Of a stretch of 64,000 bases of DNA, positions 1 to 8,253 are shown one piece after another (the first letter of the stretch is position 1; the number at the start of each line of letters is the position of its first letter). Origin of the DNA: Stieleria neptunia (GTDB lineage: Bacteria; Planctomycetota; Planctomycetia; Pirellulales; Pirellulaceae); the NCBI RefSeq assembly GCF_007754155.1, contig NZ_CP037423.1:7188938-7252937 (forward strand), in the 5' to 3' direction. The notes under the pieces are model-generated. The model searched no databases. It saw nothing but the letters and a program-made list of their open reading frames with translations, and was not told the origin of the DNA. The translations under genes were made by a program, and so were the position numbers.

Positions 1-2
1 AT

Positions 3-1613
3 CACATCGATGAACCAGCCCACTTGATCGTCGTACCCGGTTTCGACTTTGACCTTGCCCACCGGTGCTGACGGATCGCTCTCGTTCTGCTCATGCAACT
101 CCGGTTCATGGTCGCCCTTGACGGCATCGATCGCATTGGTGACCAGATTCAAAATCGCTTGGTGCATGGCGTCGGGATCGAAAAATGCGGGAGGCATGTC
201 CGTATCGGTTTGCAATGTCAATTCGACACCGGCTTCGCTGGCCCGGCTGGCCATCAGTTCGACCACATCGGCAGTGGTCTCATTCAAGTCGGCTTCGACC
301 TTTTGCGGCTCCCGTTCTTTGGAGAACGTCAGCATGTCCATGACGAGATTGGAGATCCGTTCTTGATTGCGATCGACCATGCCCCAACCGCGGCGGACGG
401 CATCGGTGTCATCTCGTTTCAGCCCTGCTTCGATCAGATAGCTGCCGCCGCGGATCCCTTGCAGAATGTTTTTCACGTGATGCGAGAGTGTCGCGATGGT
501 TTGCCCCATGGCGGCCAAACGTTCGCTTTGCAGCAGCGCGGAGTAGTAGAACGTGTCCTCGATCGCCAAGGCCGCTTGATGCCCGATGGCCGTGATCAGC
601 CGCAGGTGTTCGTCGGTGAAGCGGTGAGTTTTTCCGCGCCGAACGATCTGGCCGGGAGAGGTGTAGGTATCGATGTAGAGGGCGCCGACGATGTCGTAGC
701 GTCCCTGCAGCGGCACGCACAGCGCCTCGCGAACACCGCCTTGGACGATCGATGCCGCGGCGTCAAACCGCGCATCGTCGGTCGCGTCACTGGTCCGGAC
801 TCCTTCGGCACGGTCCAGAACATAATCCAGGATCGTGCTGCTGATACTGATCGGCGCTTCGTCATGACGCTGACCGTCGGCCGATTGGCGATCGCATCGC
901 GCGGCCGGTCGCAATTGATTGGTTTCGTTGTCTCGCAGCATGATGCATCCGCGATCGGCATCGACCCAATCAAACACCAGCCTCAAGATACGATCGAGCA
1001 ACTCATCCAGATCGTCGGTCCGACCGACCGCCAGCGCGGTCAAATACATGACCTCCAGTGACCGGTCGCTGTCGGTGATCGTGTTCATCACCGGTTCGAC
1101 CGAATCGACCGAGGAGTCCGAGGGATCCGGCGACGGGGAGAGCTCGGTTTCGAACGGCGCCACCGCCTCGGCGACCTGATCGGGCAACCGAACCGGATCC
1201 ATGCGGACGCCGCCGGTTCGTGACGTGGGCCGTACCAGCGACGAAATGATCCGGCTGGCGTCGGCGCCGCTGCTTTGCCGCACGATGTCGACACCGTGCG
1301 CGGCCTCGATCGCCGTGGGTTGCCCCGTCCCGGTGAAGATCAACAGCGTGCCGCCGATCTCAATGCGATCACCGCTAAGCAGTTTTTGATCGCGGATCCG
1401 CTTTCCGTTGACCTGGGTTCCGTTGCTGCTCTGCAAGTCGACCAGATGGCAATCACTGGACGTGTCGATGCGAATTTCCGCGTGCAGACGTGACGCTTCG
1501 CTATCGAGCAATTGGACGTCGTTTTGCGTATCGCGGCCGATGCGCACGACTTCCCCGTCGAGCACAAAGTGCTTTCCCTGATCTCGTCCGCGAACAACGT
1601 AAAGCGATGCCAT
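3..1613 (-). CDS. FHA-GAF sensor histidine kinase (3' end outside window)
   Basis: Leftward gene running off the left edge; 537 codons are visible from the ATG at 1613. The N-terminus (about residues 1-95) is an FHA phosphothreonine-binding domain, with 'VVRIGRD', 'SRLHAEI' and 'SSNGTQVNG'. A GAF domain follows (about 170-330, '[13 protein letters not shown]'). The H-box is near residue 378 ('[13 protein letters not shown]') and the N-box near 483 ('[15 protein letters not shown]'), so this is a HisKA/HATPase kinase of the soluble NtrB/AtoS type; no membrane segment is seen in the visible part. FHA plus GAF suggests input from Ser/Thr phosphorylation and a small ligand. It is divergent from the MoxR ATPase. 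No response regulator is visible. The family call is firm and the signal is unknown. Confidence 0.9.
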   Translation of the reverse strand, partial: MASLYVVRGRDQGKHFVLDGEVVRIGRDTQNDVQLLDSEASRLHAEIRIDTSSDCHLVDLQSSNGTQVNGKRIRDQKLLSGDRIEIGGTLLIFTGTGQPTAIEAAHGVDIVRQSSGADASRIISSLVRPTSRTGGVRMDPVRLPDQVAEAVAPFETELSPSPDPSDSSVDSVEPVMNTITDSDRSLEVMYLTALAVGRTDDLDELLDRILRLVFDWVDADRGCIMLRDNETNQLRPAARCDRQSADGQRHDEAPISISSTILDYVLDRAEGVRTSDATDDARFDAAASIVQGGVREALCVPLQGRYDIVGALYIDTYTSPGQIVRRGKTHRFTDEHLRLITAIGHQAALAIEDTFYYSALLQSERLAAMGQTIATLSHHVKNILQGIRGGSYLIEAGLKRDDTDAVRRGWGMVDRNQERISNLVMDMLTFSKEREPQKVEADLNETTADVVELMASRASEAGVELTLQTDTDMPPAFFDPDAMHQAILNLVTNAIDAVKGDHEPELHEQNESDPSAPVGKVKVETGYDDQVGWFIDV

Positions 1614-1780
1614 ATCCCAAAGATAACGTGTTCCGATGCCGGTTTAACCCCGACACCGCCAATTCGTGCCCGTTGGCAAGATTTGTTCGGGGATTGTCGC
1701 GACCGGGCCACACGGTCGCACCAGAGGTTAAAATAGTGTCGTCCATCCGGGCGTATCCCTGTTCGCAAAAAGTGAGTTTT

Positions 1781-2827
<1,047 letters not shown>

Positions 2828-2848
2828 CCCTGCCCCAAGCTTGCGATT

Positions 2849-2900
2849 GTGGCGTAAGCTTCCAGCTTGCGATCGTGGCGTAAGCTTCCAGCTTGCGATC
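2849..2900. repeat. Tandem pair of a 26-bp dispersed repeat (GTAAGCTTCCAGCTTGC core)
   Basis: Two perfect 26-bp copies stand head to tail (2849-2874 and 2875-2900). The core is self-complementary (AAGCTTCCAGCTT). The same unit recurs at 26557-26647 and 59652-59680, always between genes. It is related to the 'GGCTTCCAGCCTG' family elsewhere in the window. Probably a REP-like extragenic palindrome. Confidence 0.8.
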
Positions 2901-2964
2901 GTGACGCATCGCGTCACGATCGGTCGCGGATTGGCAAGCAGGATGCTTACGGTCTGTCGTTTTT

Positions 2965-3031
2965 GTGAGCCGTGACGCGTAAGCGGCCGGGCACTGCGAC
3001 GTTGCCCGAGGCCTTACGGCCAGCGGCTCAC
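2965..3031. repeat. Nested palindromic repeat (GTGAGCCG...CGGCTCAC)
   Basis: About 67 bp that can fold as a stacked hairpin: an outer GTGAGCCG/CGGCTCAC stem, an inner GTAAG..GCC/GGC.TTAC stem and a central CGGGCA/TGCCCG stem. A near-identical copy sits at 59800-59868. An inverted, partly degraded copy is at 55780-55854 and a half copy near 25078-25115. It lies just downstream of frr, so it may help end or protect that transcript, but no U-tract follows it. Confidence 0.8.
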
Positions 3032-3060
3032 CATTGGCTCAGTAGAACCCGACTAAAACT

Positions 3061-3621
3061 TTAGGCTTCCATGACTTCGGCTTCGCGTGCCTTGGCCATC
3101 TCGTTGATTTGCTCTTCGAACTTTTTGATCAAATCCTGAACATCGCTCTTCAGCTTGTCGCGATCGTCTTCGGTCAGCTCTTTGTCTTTTTCCAACTGAT
3201 CGGCCGTCTTGTTGGCATCGCGGCGGATGTTGCGGATCGAGATCTTGGAGTCTTCGGCCAGTTCTTTGATCCGCGAAACCATTTTCTTGCGGACATCGGT
3301 CGAGAGCGCGGGGATGTTCAGCCGAATGACGCGACCGTCGTTTTGCGGGTTCAGCCCCAGGTCGCTGCCCACGATCGCCTTTTCGATATCTTTGATCGTG
3401 CCGGCGTCGTAAGGACGGATCAGGATTTGCTGGGGTTCGGGTGTCCCGATCGAAGCGAGTTGCTTGAGCGGCGACGTCGATCCATACGCCTCGACTTTGA
3501 GCGAATCAACCAGCCCGGGCGTGGCTCGACCGGTGCGAATGCCGGAAAGCTGTGTGCCCAGTACGCTGATCGCCTTTTCCATACGTTCTTCGGCGTCCAT
3601 CAAGGTTTCTTCGGCGGACAT
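3061..3621 (-). CDS. frr: Ribosome recycling factor
   Basis: Ribosome recycling factor, which with EF-G splits post-termination ribosomes. The protein is full length and shows the family's 'SGIRTGRATPGLVD' region near the N-terminus and 'IRNIRRDANK' in the C-terminal helix. Two ATGs are possible (3630 and 3621). I chose 3621 because an AAGG Shine-Dalgarno lies 9 bases before it but directly touches the first ATG; this gives 186 residues, the normal size. It is the last gene of the leftward rpsB-tsf-pyrH-frr cluster. The 247-bp gap from pyrH is long for this cluster and carries a repeat. Confidence 0.97.
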   Translation of the reverse strand: MSAEETLMDAEERMEKAISVLGTQLSGIRTGRATPGLVDSLKVEAYGSTSPLKQLASIGTPEPQQILIRPYDAGTIKDIEKAIVGSDLGLNPQNDGRVIRLNIPALSTDVRKKMVSRIKELAEDSKISIRNIRRDANKTADQLEKDKELTEDDRDKLKSDVQDLIKKFEEQINEMAKAREAEVMEA

Positions 3622-3784
3622 GTTGAGCATCCTTGGGGTTAGAGTGGTGTCGACAGATTATGAGTCTAGCTTTTTTTAGATCGGCGTGTGGCGACGTGCG
3701 TCTGGAACAAGATCGCCCCCGGGTGTCTGATTTGATTGCCCCCGGGCGACTGAACTTCCTCGTAGCGAACGTGGCGATTGAACG

Positions 3785-3831
3785 TTCGACCCTCCCCTCG
3801 CTGCGCTCGACCCTCCCTGCCAGGGAGGGTG
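3785..3831. repeat. Dispersed 'CCCTCCCTGCCAGGGAGGG' element
   Basis: A perfect CCCTCCCTG/CAGGGAGGG hairpin joined to a CCCTCCCCTCGCTGCGCTCGA tract. It lies between pyrH and frr inside the translation cluster. Copies recur at 38873-38914 and 42162-42206, and a fragment lies near 18287-18306. The element could attenuate or terminate transcription, but there is no clear U-run. Confidence 0.75.
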
Positions 3832-3868
3832 GCTTCGAAACGTGCGTGGGAACTGCGAATTGGGGAAA

Positions 3869-4615
3869 TCACTTCTCCGATCCGATCCAGGTTCCCACCG
3901 TTTCCCCGTTGATTGCCCGCACGATACTGCCGGCCTTTTTAAAATTGAACACGAGAATGGGTTTACTGTGTTCCTGGCAGAGGGCGATCGCGGTGGCGTC
4001 CATGACACGGAGCTGTTTTTCGGTGACGTCGCGATAGGTCAGCTGATCGTACAGGACGGCGTGGGGGTTCTTCTCGGGATCGTCGCTGTACACGCCGTCG
4101 ACGCGTGTCGCCTTCAAGACAACGTCCGCGTCGATTTCCAAGGCACGCTGGGCCGCGGCGGTGTCGGTCGTGACGAAGGGGTTTCCGATCCCTGCAGCCA
4201 GTATGATCACGCGGCCCTTGGTCAGATGACGGATCGCGCGGCGGCGGATGAATGTCTCGGCAATCTTATCCATCGGGACCGCGGACATCACCCGCGTCGA
4301 TAACCCGAGCGTTTCCAATGCGTCTTGCATGGCGAGCGAGTTGATCACCGTCGCCAGCATCCCCATGTAGTGCGCCGTGGCCTCTTGAACCAACGCGTTG
4401 CTGCCGGAGAACTGGGCGCCTCGCAAGATGTTGCCGCCGCCGACGACGATCGCGATCTGGCAACCGCTGCTGTGCGCCTGGCGGATCTGTTCGGCGATAT
4501 CCGACATTTCCTGGCTGCTGATTCCACGGCCTCCGGAATCGGCCAAGCTTTCGCCGCTCAACTTAAGGACGACGCGCTGATAACGGAGCGGGGCGGGGGT
4601 GGAATCGTCAGACAT
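3869..4615 (-). CDS. pyrH: UMP kinase (uridylate kinase)
   Basis: Bacterial UMP kinase of the amino-acid kinase fold (248 residues), phosphorylating UMP to UDP in pyrimidine nucleotide synthesis. Visible signatures: '[10 protein letters not shown]' at the N-terminus, the glycine-rich '[10 protein letters not shown]', '[16 protein letters not shown]', and the nucleotide-binding region '[12 protein letters not shown]'. The ATG at 4615 is the natural start, and the length is typical. It lies between tsf and frr as in many bacteria, but a terminator after tsf suggests it also has its own promoter in the gap 4616-4735. Confidence 0.97.
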   Translation of the reverse strand: MSDDSTPAPLRYQRVVLKLSGESLADSGGRGISSQEMSDIAEQIRQAHSSGCQIAIVVGGGNILRGAQFSGSNALVQEATAHYMGMLATVINSLAMQDALETLGLSTRVMSAVPMDKIAETFIRRRAIRHLTKGRVIILAAGIGNPFVTTDTAAAQRALEIDADVVLKATRVDGVYSDDPEKNPHAVLYDQLTYRDVTEKQLRVMDATAIALCQEHSKPILVFNFKKAGSIVRAINGETVGTWIGSEK

Positions 4616-4666
4616 GCTCGATCGGTCCTGGCGGGTAGGATCATAGGTGAATGGTCAGATGATACG

Positions 4667-4704
4667 AAAAAACCTCGTCGTTCCCGAGGGGGAACAACGA
4701 GGTT
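4667..4704 (-). terminator. Rho-independent terminator of tsf
   Basis: Read leftward, a 15-bp stem with one mismatch (arms 4690-4704 and 4671-4685, loop of 4) is followed by a run of six U. It sits 32 bases past the tsf stop codon and before the pyrH start. It would separate rpsB-tsf from pyrH-frr. Confidence 0.85.
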
Positions 4705-4735
4705 TCCGAGAATGTCGTTTTCGAGTTCAATCGAA

Positions 4736-5716
4736 TCAGGACGCCGAACCGACGGCGACACGTTTGAACGCGACCACTTCGGCTTCGGGGCTGAACTCTT
4801 TCACGGCCGCTTCGACGGTTTTAGTATCGTCGAGCGCGTAGAACTGGCTCAACAGGCACCGCTCTTGATCCAGCAGCGTGTTGTCGGCGATGAAGCGTTC
4901 CAGTTTACCGGGGACGATCTTGTCCCAGATCTTTTCCGGTTTGCCTTCGGCCTTCAGTTCCGCTTTGATCTCGTCTTCGACCTTTTGCATGACTTCAGGT
5001 GTCAATTGCGAACGGCTCGCATATTGGGGCACCGTCTTGAGCGTCTTGCCCAACCGGGCACGGTCTTCGTTCTCGACCTTGATCTGTCCCTGCAGGGCCT
5101 CGGTTTCTTTGGCGACCAGTTCTTCGTCAAACTCATCGGGCGTCAGAATCGAGGGCTTCATGGCGGCAACGTGCATCGCCACCTTGCGGAAGAAATCGCC
5201 GGCATCGTCCTTGCCGCCGTCTTTGTAGGACAACAACACGCCGATCTTGCTTCCGGCGTGAATGTAGGACGCCAGGTTGTCGCCTTCGATCGTTTGAAAA
5301 TCCGCGATCTCGATCTTCTCGCCGATCGTTCCGGTGCGTTCGACCAGTTTCTCTGAAACGGTTTCTCCGTCCAGCTCGAGCGCGCCGATTTCTTCTTTGG
5401 TCGATGCACCACTGTCCAAGGCAAGCTTGGCCAGCTTTTCGGCAAACGCGATGAACTCGTCGTTCTTTGCCACAAAGTCGGTTTCGCAGCTGAGCGAGAG
5501 CAACACGCCCTTTCCGCCGTCGACCAATGCCACCACGACACCTTCGTTGGCTTCGCGGTCGGCACGTTTGGCCGCCACCTTTTGACCTTTTTTGCGCAGG
5601 TAGTCCAACGCGCCTTCGATGTCACCACCGGACTCTTGCAGTGCCTTCTTGCAGTCCATCATGCCGGCACCGGTGGACTTGCGCAGTTCGCTTACATCTT
5701 TGGCTGAAATCGCCAT
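4736..5716 (-). CDS. tsf: Elongation factor Ts
   Basis: EF-Ts, the guanine nucleotide exchange factor for EF-Tu. The 326 residues start with the UBA-like domain 'VSELRKSTGAGMMDCKKAL', followed by the core motif 'SCETDFVAKNDEF' (about residues 76-88) that contacts EF-Tu. The start at 5716 is set by a strong GGAGG six bases upstream. It follows rpsB on the same strand but with a 214-bp gap that contains a long inverted repeat. A terminator follows the stop. Confidence 0.97.
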   Translation of the reverse strand: MAISAKDVSELRKSTGAGMMDCKKALQESGGDIEGALDYLRKKGQKVAAKRADREANEGVVVALVDGGKGVLLSLSCETDFVAKNDEFIAFAEKLAKLALDSGASTKEEIGALELDGETVSEKLVERTGTIGEKIEIADFQTIEGDNLASYIHAGSKIGVLLSYKDGGKDDAGDFFRKVAMHVAAMKPSILTPDEFDEELVAKETEALQGQIKVENEDRARLGKTLKTVPQYASRSQLTPEVMQKVEDEIKAELKAEGKPEKIWDKIVPGKLERFIADNTLLDQERCLLSQFYALDDTKTVEAAVKEFSPEAEVVAFKRVAVGSAS

Positions 5717-5785
5717 TGTTTCCTCCAGAAAAGTCGGTATTCGACTAAGTGTATTTGTGTCGTGTGAGTGGGGATGTGCCTATCG

Positions 5786-5899
5786 CTGTGTCAGCGTTCA
5801 ATTTTCGAGCCTGCGTTTGTCGAGCGGAAAAGGGGTCAGGTACCAAAAACCAAATGGCCCGAAGGGTGCTTCGCATTTTTGGTACCTGACCCCTTTTCC
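5786..5899. repeat. Inverted repeat with GGGGTCAGGTACC arms between rpsB and tsf
   Basis: Two perfect 24-bp arms (5826-5849 and 5876-5899) flank a 26-base loop. The arm core is AAAAGGGGTCAGGTACC. They are preceded by a block (5786-5829, containing TTCAATTTTCGAGCCTGCG) repeated at 8059-8099. Extragenic palindromes of this kind are often linked to RAYT/Y1 transposases, but no such gene is in the window. Its position inside a translation operon is notable. Confidence 0.85.
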
Positions 5900-5930
5900 G
5901 CGGCACCCTGCGTTGAACGTCGACGCGCCG

Positions 5931-6767
5931 CTAGGCTTCAGGAGCCGCTTCGGCCGCTCCGGGTTCGGCGGTCGCCTCGGCGGCCGGTTCAGCCGGCGCA
6001 GCTTCGGCAGGTGCGGCTTCGGCCGGTGCAGCCTGGGCCGGTGCGGGAGCCGCTTCGGCCGGTGCCGGGGGAGCCCCGACGTCGGTCTGCCCCTTGCCGC
6101 TGTTGACGGCGTCTGCCAGTTGTTTCAGGATCAATTCGATGCTGCGAATCCCGTCGTCGTTGCCAGGAATCGGAAGATCGATCAGGGAGGGGTCACTGTC
6201 GGTATCGATCAATCCCACCGTGGTGATGCCCAACCGTTTCGCTTCACGGACCGCATTTCGCTCCTTGCCCGGATCGACAATGAACAAACATTCGGGCAAG
6301 CGGTTCATCGTCCGCAGACCGTTCAAGTTGCGATACATCTTGCGGTACTCGCGATTGAGTGCCGACTGCATCTTCTTGCTGTAACTGTTGATCGCGTCAC
6401 TACCGCGAATCGTTTCCAGCTCTTCCAAACGTCCCAGTCGACTGCGAATGGTGCGGAAATTGGTCAAGGTTCCTCCCAACCAACGCTCGCTGACGAACGG
6501 CATGCCGCAGCGACTCGCTTGCTCCTCGATCGCTTCGCCGGCTTGACGCTTGGTCCCGACGAACAAAATCAACGAACCGCCCGAGGCGACTTGCCCCAGG
6601 TACTTCTTGGCACGGAGCATCCCACGAAGCGTTTCGCGGATGTCCAAAATGTGGATCTGGTTCTTGCTGCCGAAGATGTATGGCTTCATCTTCGGGTTCC
6701 ACAAACTCGTCCGGTGACCAAAATGGACACCGGCTTCAATCATCTCTTGAACGATCGGATTAGACAT
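5931..6767 (-). CDS. rpsB: 30S ribosomal protein S2 with Ala/Pro-rich tail
   Basis: Ribosomal protein S2 of the small subunit. Family signatures include '[19 protein letters not shown]' near the N-terminus, '[17 protein letters not shown]' and '[19 protein letters not shown]'. The frame is open upstream to 6872, but the ATG at 6767, with GGAG 11 bases before it, matches the family's start. The S2 core ends near residue 228; the last 50 or so residues are a low-complexity tail of Pro-Ala-Glu repeats. First gene of the rpsB-tsf-pyrH-frr cluster. Confidence 0.96.
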   Translation of the reverse strand: MSNPIVQEMIEAGVHFGHRTSLWNPKMKPYIFGSKNQIHILDIRETLRGMLRAKKYLGQVASGGSLILFVGTKRQAGEAIEEQASRCGMPFVSERWLGGTLTNFRTIRSRLGRLEELETIRGSDAINSYSKKMQSALNREYRKMYRNLNGLRTMNRLPECLFIVDPGKERNAVREAKRLGITTVGLIDTDSDPSLIDLPIPGNDDGIRSIELILKQLADAVNSGKGQTDVGAPPAPAEAAPAPAQAAPAEAAPAEAAPAEPAAEATAEPGAAEAAPEA

Positions 6768-7023
6768 CGAGACAGTTTCTCCAGGTGGAGTGTCGGCGTG
6801 GGCATCACGAAACGGCCAAAAACCGTTCCCAGGGACAGATGTGCGGCGAAGATCAATGACGATCGACAGCACACCCCCGACCAGCGGGGCCCTTCATCCC
6901 GAATCACGCGGACAAAAAAGGTAGACAAAGCGGAAAAACGACGTATTTTCCGCCGGGGCGGAGAGGGTAGCCGAACGCCAGCCCCGCGACAAGAGTGAGG
7001 GGCGGGAGTTGGAACGTCCTCGG
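6768..7023 (-). other. Leader/promoter region of rpsB, no gene
   Basis: About 256 bases upstream of rpsB without a convincing gene on either strand. It must hold the rpsB promoter and perhaps an S2-responsive leader, but I could not define either. Its upstream end abuts the heptamer array. Confidence 0.5.
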
Positions 7024-7226
7024 TTTCAGGTTTCAGGTTTCAGGTTTCAGGTTTCAGGTTTCAGGTTTCAGGTTTCAGGTTTCAGGTTTCAGGTTTCAGG
7101 TTTCAGATTTCAGGTTTCAGATTTCAGGTTTCAGATTTCAGATTTCAGATTTCAGATTTCAGATTTCAGATTTCAGATTTCAGATTTCAGATTTCAGATT
7201 TCAGATTTCAGATTTCAGATTTCAGA
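7024..7226. repeat. 29-copy heptamer array (TTTCAGG then TTTCAGA)
   Basis: A perfect 7-bp tandem array of 29 units. The first 11 are TTTCAGG, the next five alternate A-G-A-G-A at the last base, and the final 13 are TTTCAGA. The reading frames through it (repeating RFQVSG or RFQISD) are artefacts. The gap 7227-7419 beyond it shows nothing clear. Confidence 0.97.
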
Positions 7227-7419
7227 TTCTAAATGTCTCCGGGGGGGCTATTGCTGCTGGACGCTTTGCTACAAATTCCTCGAACTCCGTCTGTCCTTCA
7301 AGTGCTCGATCATCATGACCACCGCCGCTTTTGTTGAACGTTGCCGCGAACTTGCCGCCGGATCCGGGTGCAGTGAGCAAACCCCGTGCAGCCCCGGACC
7401 GGAATTGTCCGAATCCGAA

Positions 7420-7626
7420 TCATTGATCGGATTCTTCCAACTGTTTCGGCCAGACGGCGGTGACCTCCACGGCCTTTTTGATGTTCTGCGGCAAGGTGAC
7501 CAACTTTCCGAGCGGCTGCAGAATGCCTACCAGGCCGCCGGCGATGATCGACGCCCCCAGGGCGGACGCGACGCGTTTTTCATCGTCCGATCCCCGTCCC
7601 CCTTGGCGCCCGAACAGGCCGAACAC
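7420..7626 (-). CDS. Possible small membrane-associated protein (uncertain)
   Basis: A 68-codon frame from a GTG at 7626, with a hydrophobic stretch 'ALGASIIAGGLVGIL' and a polar C-terminus. Third codon positions on this strand between 7420 and 7560 are almost all G or C, as in the window's real genes, whereas the opposite frame there is poor. It overlaps the 5' end of the rightward gene at 7603, so one of the two boundaries may be wrong. No family recognised. Confidence 0.35.
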   Translation of the reverse strand: MFGLFGRQGGRGSDDEKRVASALGASIIAGGLVGILQPLGKLVTLPQNIKKAVEVTAVWPKQLEESDQ

Positions 7627-8049
7627 CTCGGCGCGACCTGGATCCAAGGCCTGCAGCAACTCGCCGAAGCCGTCGCCGACTCGCACGTCGCCCAGCAACT
7701 CGCCTCGCCGCCCAAAATCCGCGTCCTGGAAGGCATTCCCCCGAAACACCCCAAACAACCCCACCAGCGCAGCGAACTGCTGAACGTGTTCCTGGATCAC
7801 GCCCCCGGTCTGACGGAAAAAGTCGCGGGAGTCGACCCGCACGCCGAATTGCTGCGGCCGGCTTACTACTTCATCGCCTGCGACGCCATGCTCCGCGACT
7901 ATTTGATGTGGCCGTTTTATGCTGAGCAAACGGGGCTCGCCGACCCGTTCGACAGCTATTTCACGCTCTGGGCCCACGGGGTCAAGTTCCGGATCTTCCA
8001 GGAAAACCAAATCGATCTGTACCTGCCCCGGCACCCGGATGGTTCCTAG
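7603..8049 (+). CDS. Hypothetical protein
   Basis: The C-terminal part ('RPAYYFIACDAMLRDYLMWP', 'SYFTLWAHGVKFRIF') has the composition and third-position GC of a real gene. The start is unclear. The frame is open back to an ATG at 7315, but the segment 7315-7590 has weak coding character and its other strand looks coding. A TTG at 7603 would give 148 residues. No conserved domain is recognised and no signal peptide is seen. It stands alone between the heptamer array and the secreted protein at 8254. Confidence 0.55.
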   Translation: MAPEQAEHLGATWIQGLQQLAEAVADSHVAQQLASPPKIRVLEGIPPKHPKQPHQRSELLNVFLDHAPGLTEKVAGVDPHAELLRPAYYFIACDAMLRDYLMWPFYAEQTGLADPFDSYFTLWAHGVKFRIFQENQIDLYLPRHPDGS

Positions 8050-8058
8050 TGCTTTTGT

Positions 8059-8099
8059 CAGCTTTCAATTTTCGAGCCTGCGTTTGTCGAGCGGAAATG
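8059..8099. repeat. Copy of the TTCAATTTTCGAGCCTGCG block
   Basis: About 41 bp almost identical to 5786-5829 (TCAGC.TTCAATTTTCGAGCCTGCGTTTGTCGAGCGGAAA with one change). Here it lacks the GGGGTCAGGTACC inverted repeat that follows the other copy. The rest of 8050-8253 shows no gene. Confidence 0.75.
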
Positions 8100-8253
8100 G
8101 CCACTCGGATTCAAAATCGCGGGTCGGCCCACCCGCCGGCGGCGGTTCTATCTTGATTCCGGGGCCCAAAGTTCGTTATGTCCCAGGCTTGATCGCAGCT
8201 CTGCCGGCCGACGGGTCGCCTGGAACACCATCACTCGCGACGGAACACTCGAC

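Noticed and set aside
93..1061. Long rightward frame opposite the histidine kinase
   Set aside because: The other strand encodes clear FHA, GAF, H-box and N-box motifs; this frame shows no known protein features.
7024..7226. CRISPR-like appearance of the arrays at 7.0, 21.8 and 52.8 kb
   Set aside because: None has unique spacers of constant length between repeats, and there are no cas genes in the window.
7009..7314. Rightward frame through the heptamer array
   Set aside because: It only translates the 7-bp repeat (RFQVSG/RFQISD), and the frame is open because the unit lacks stops.
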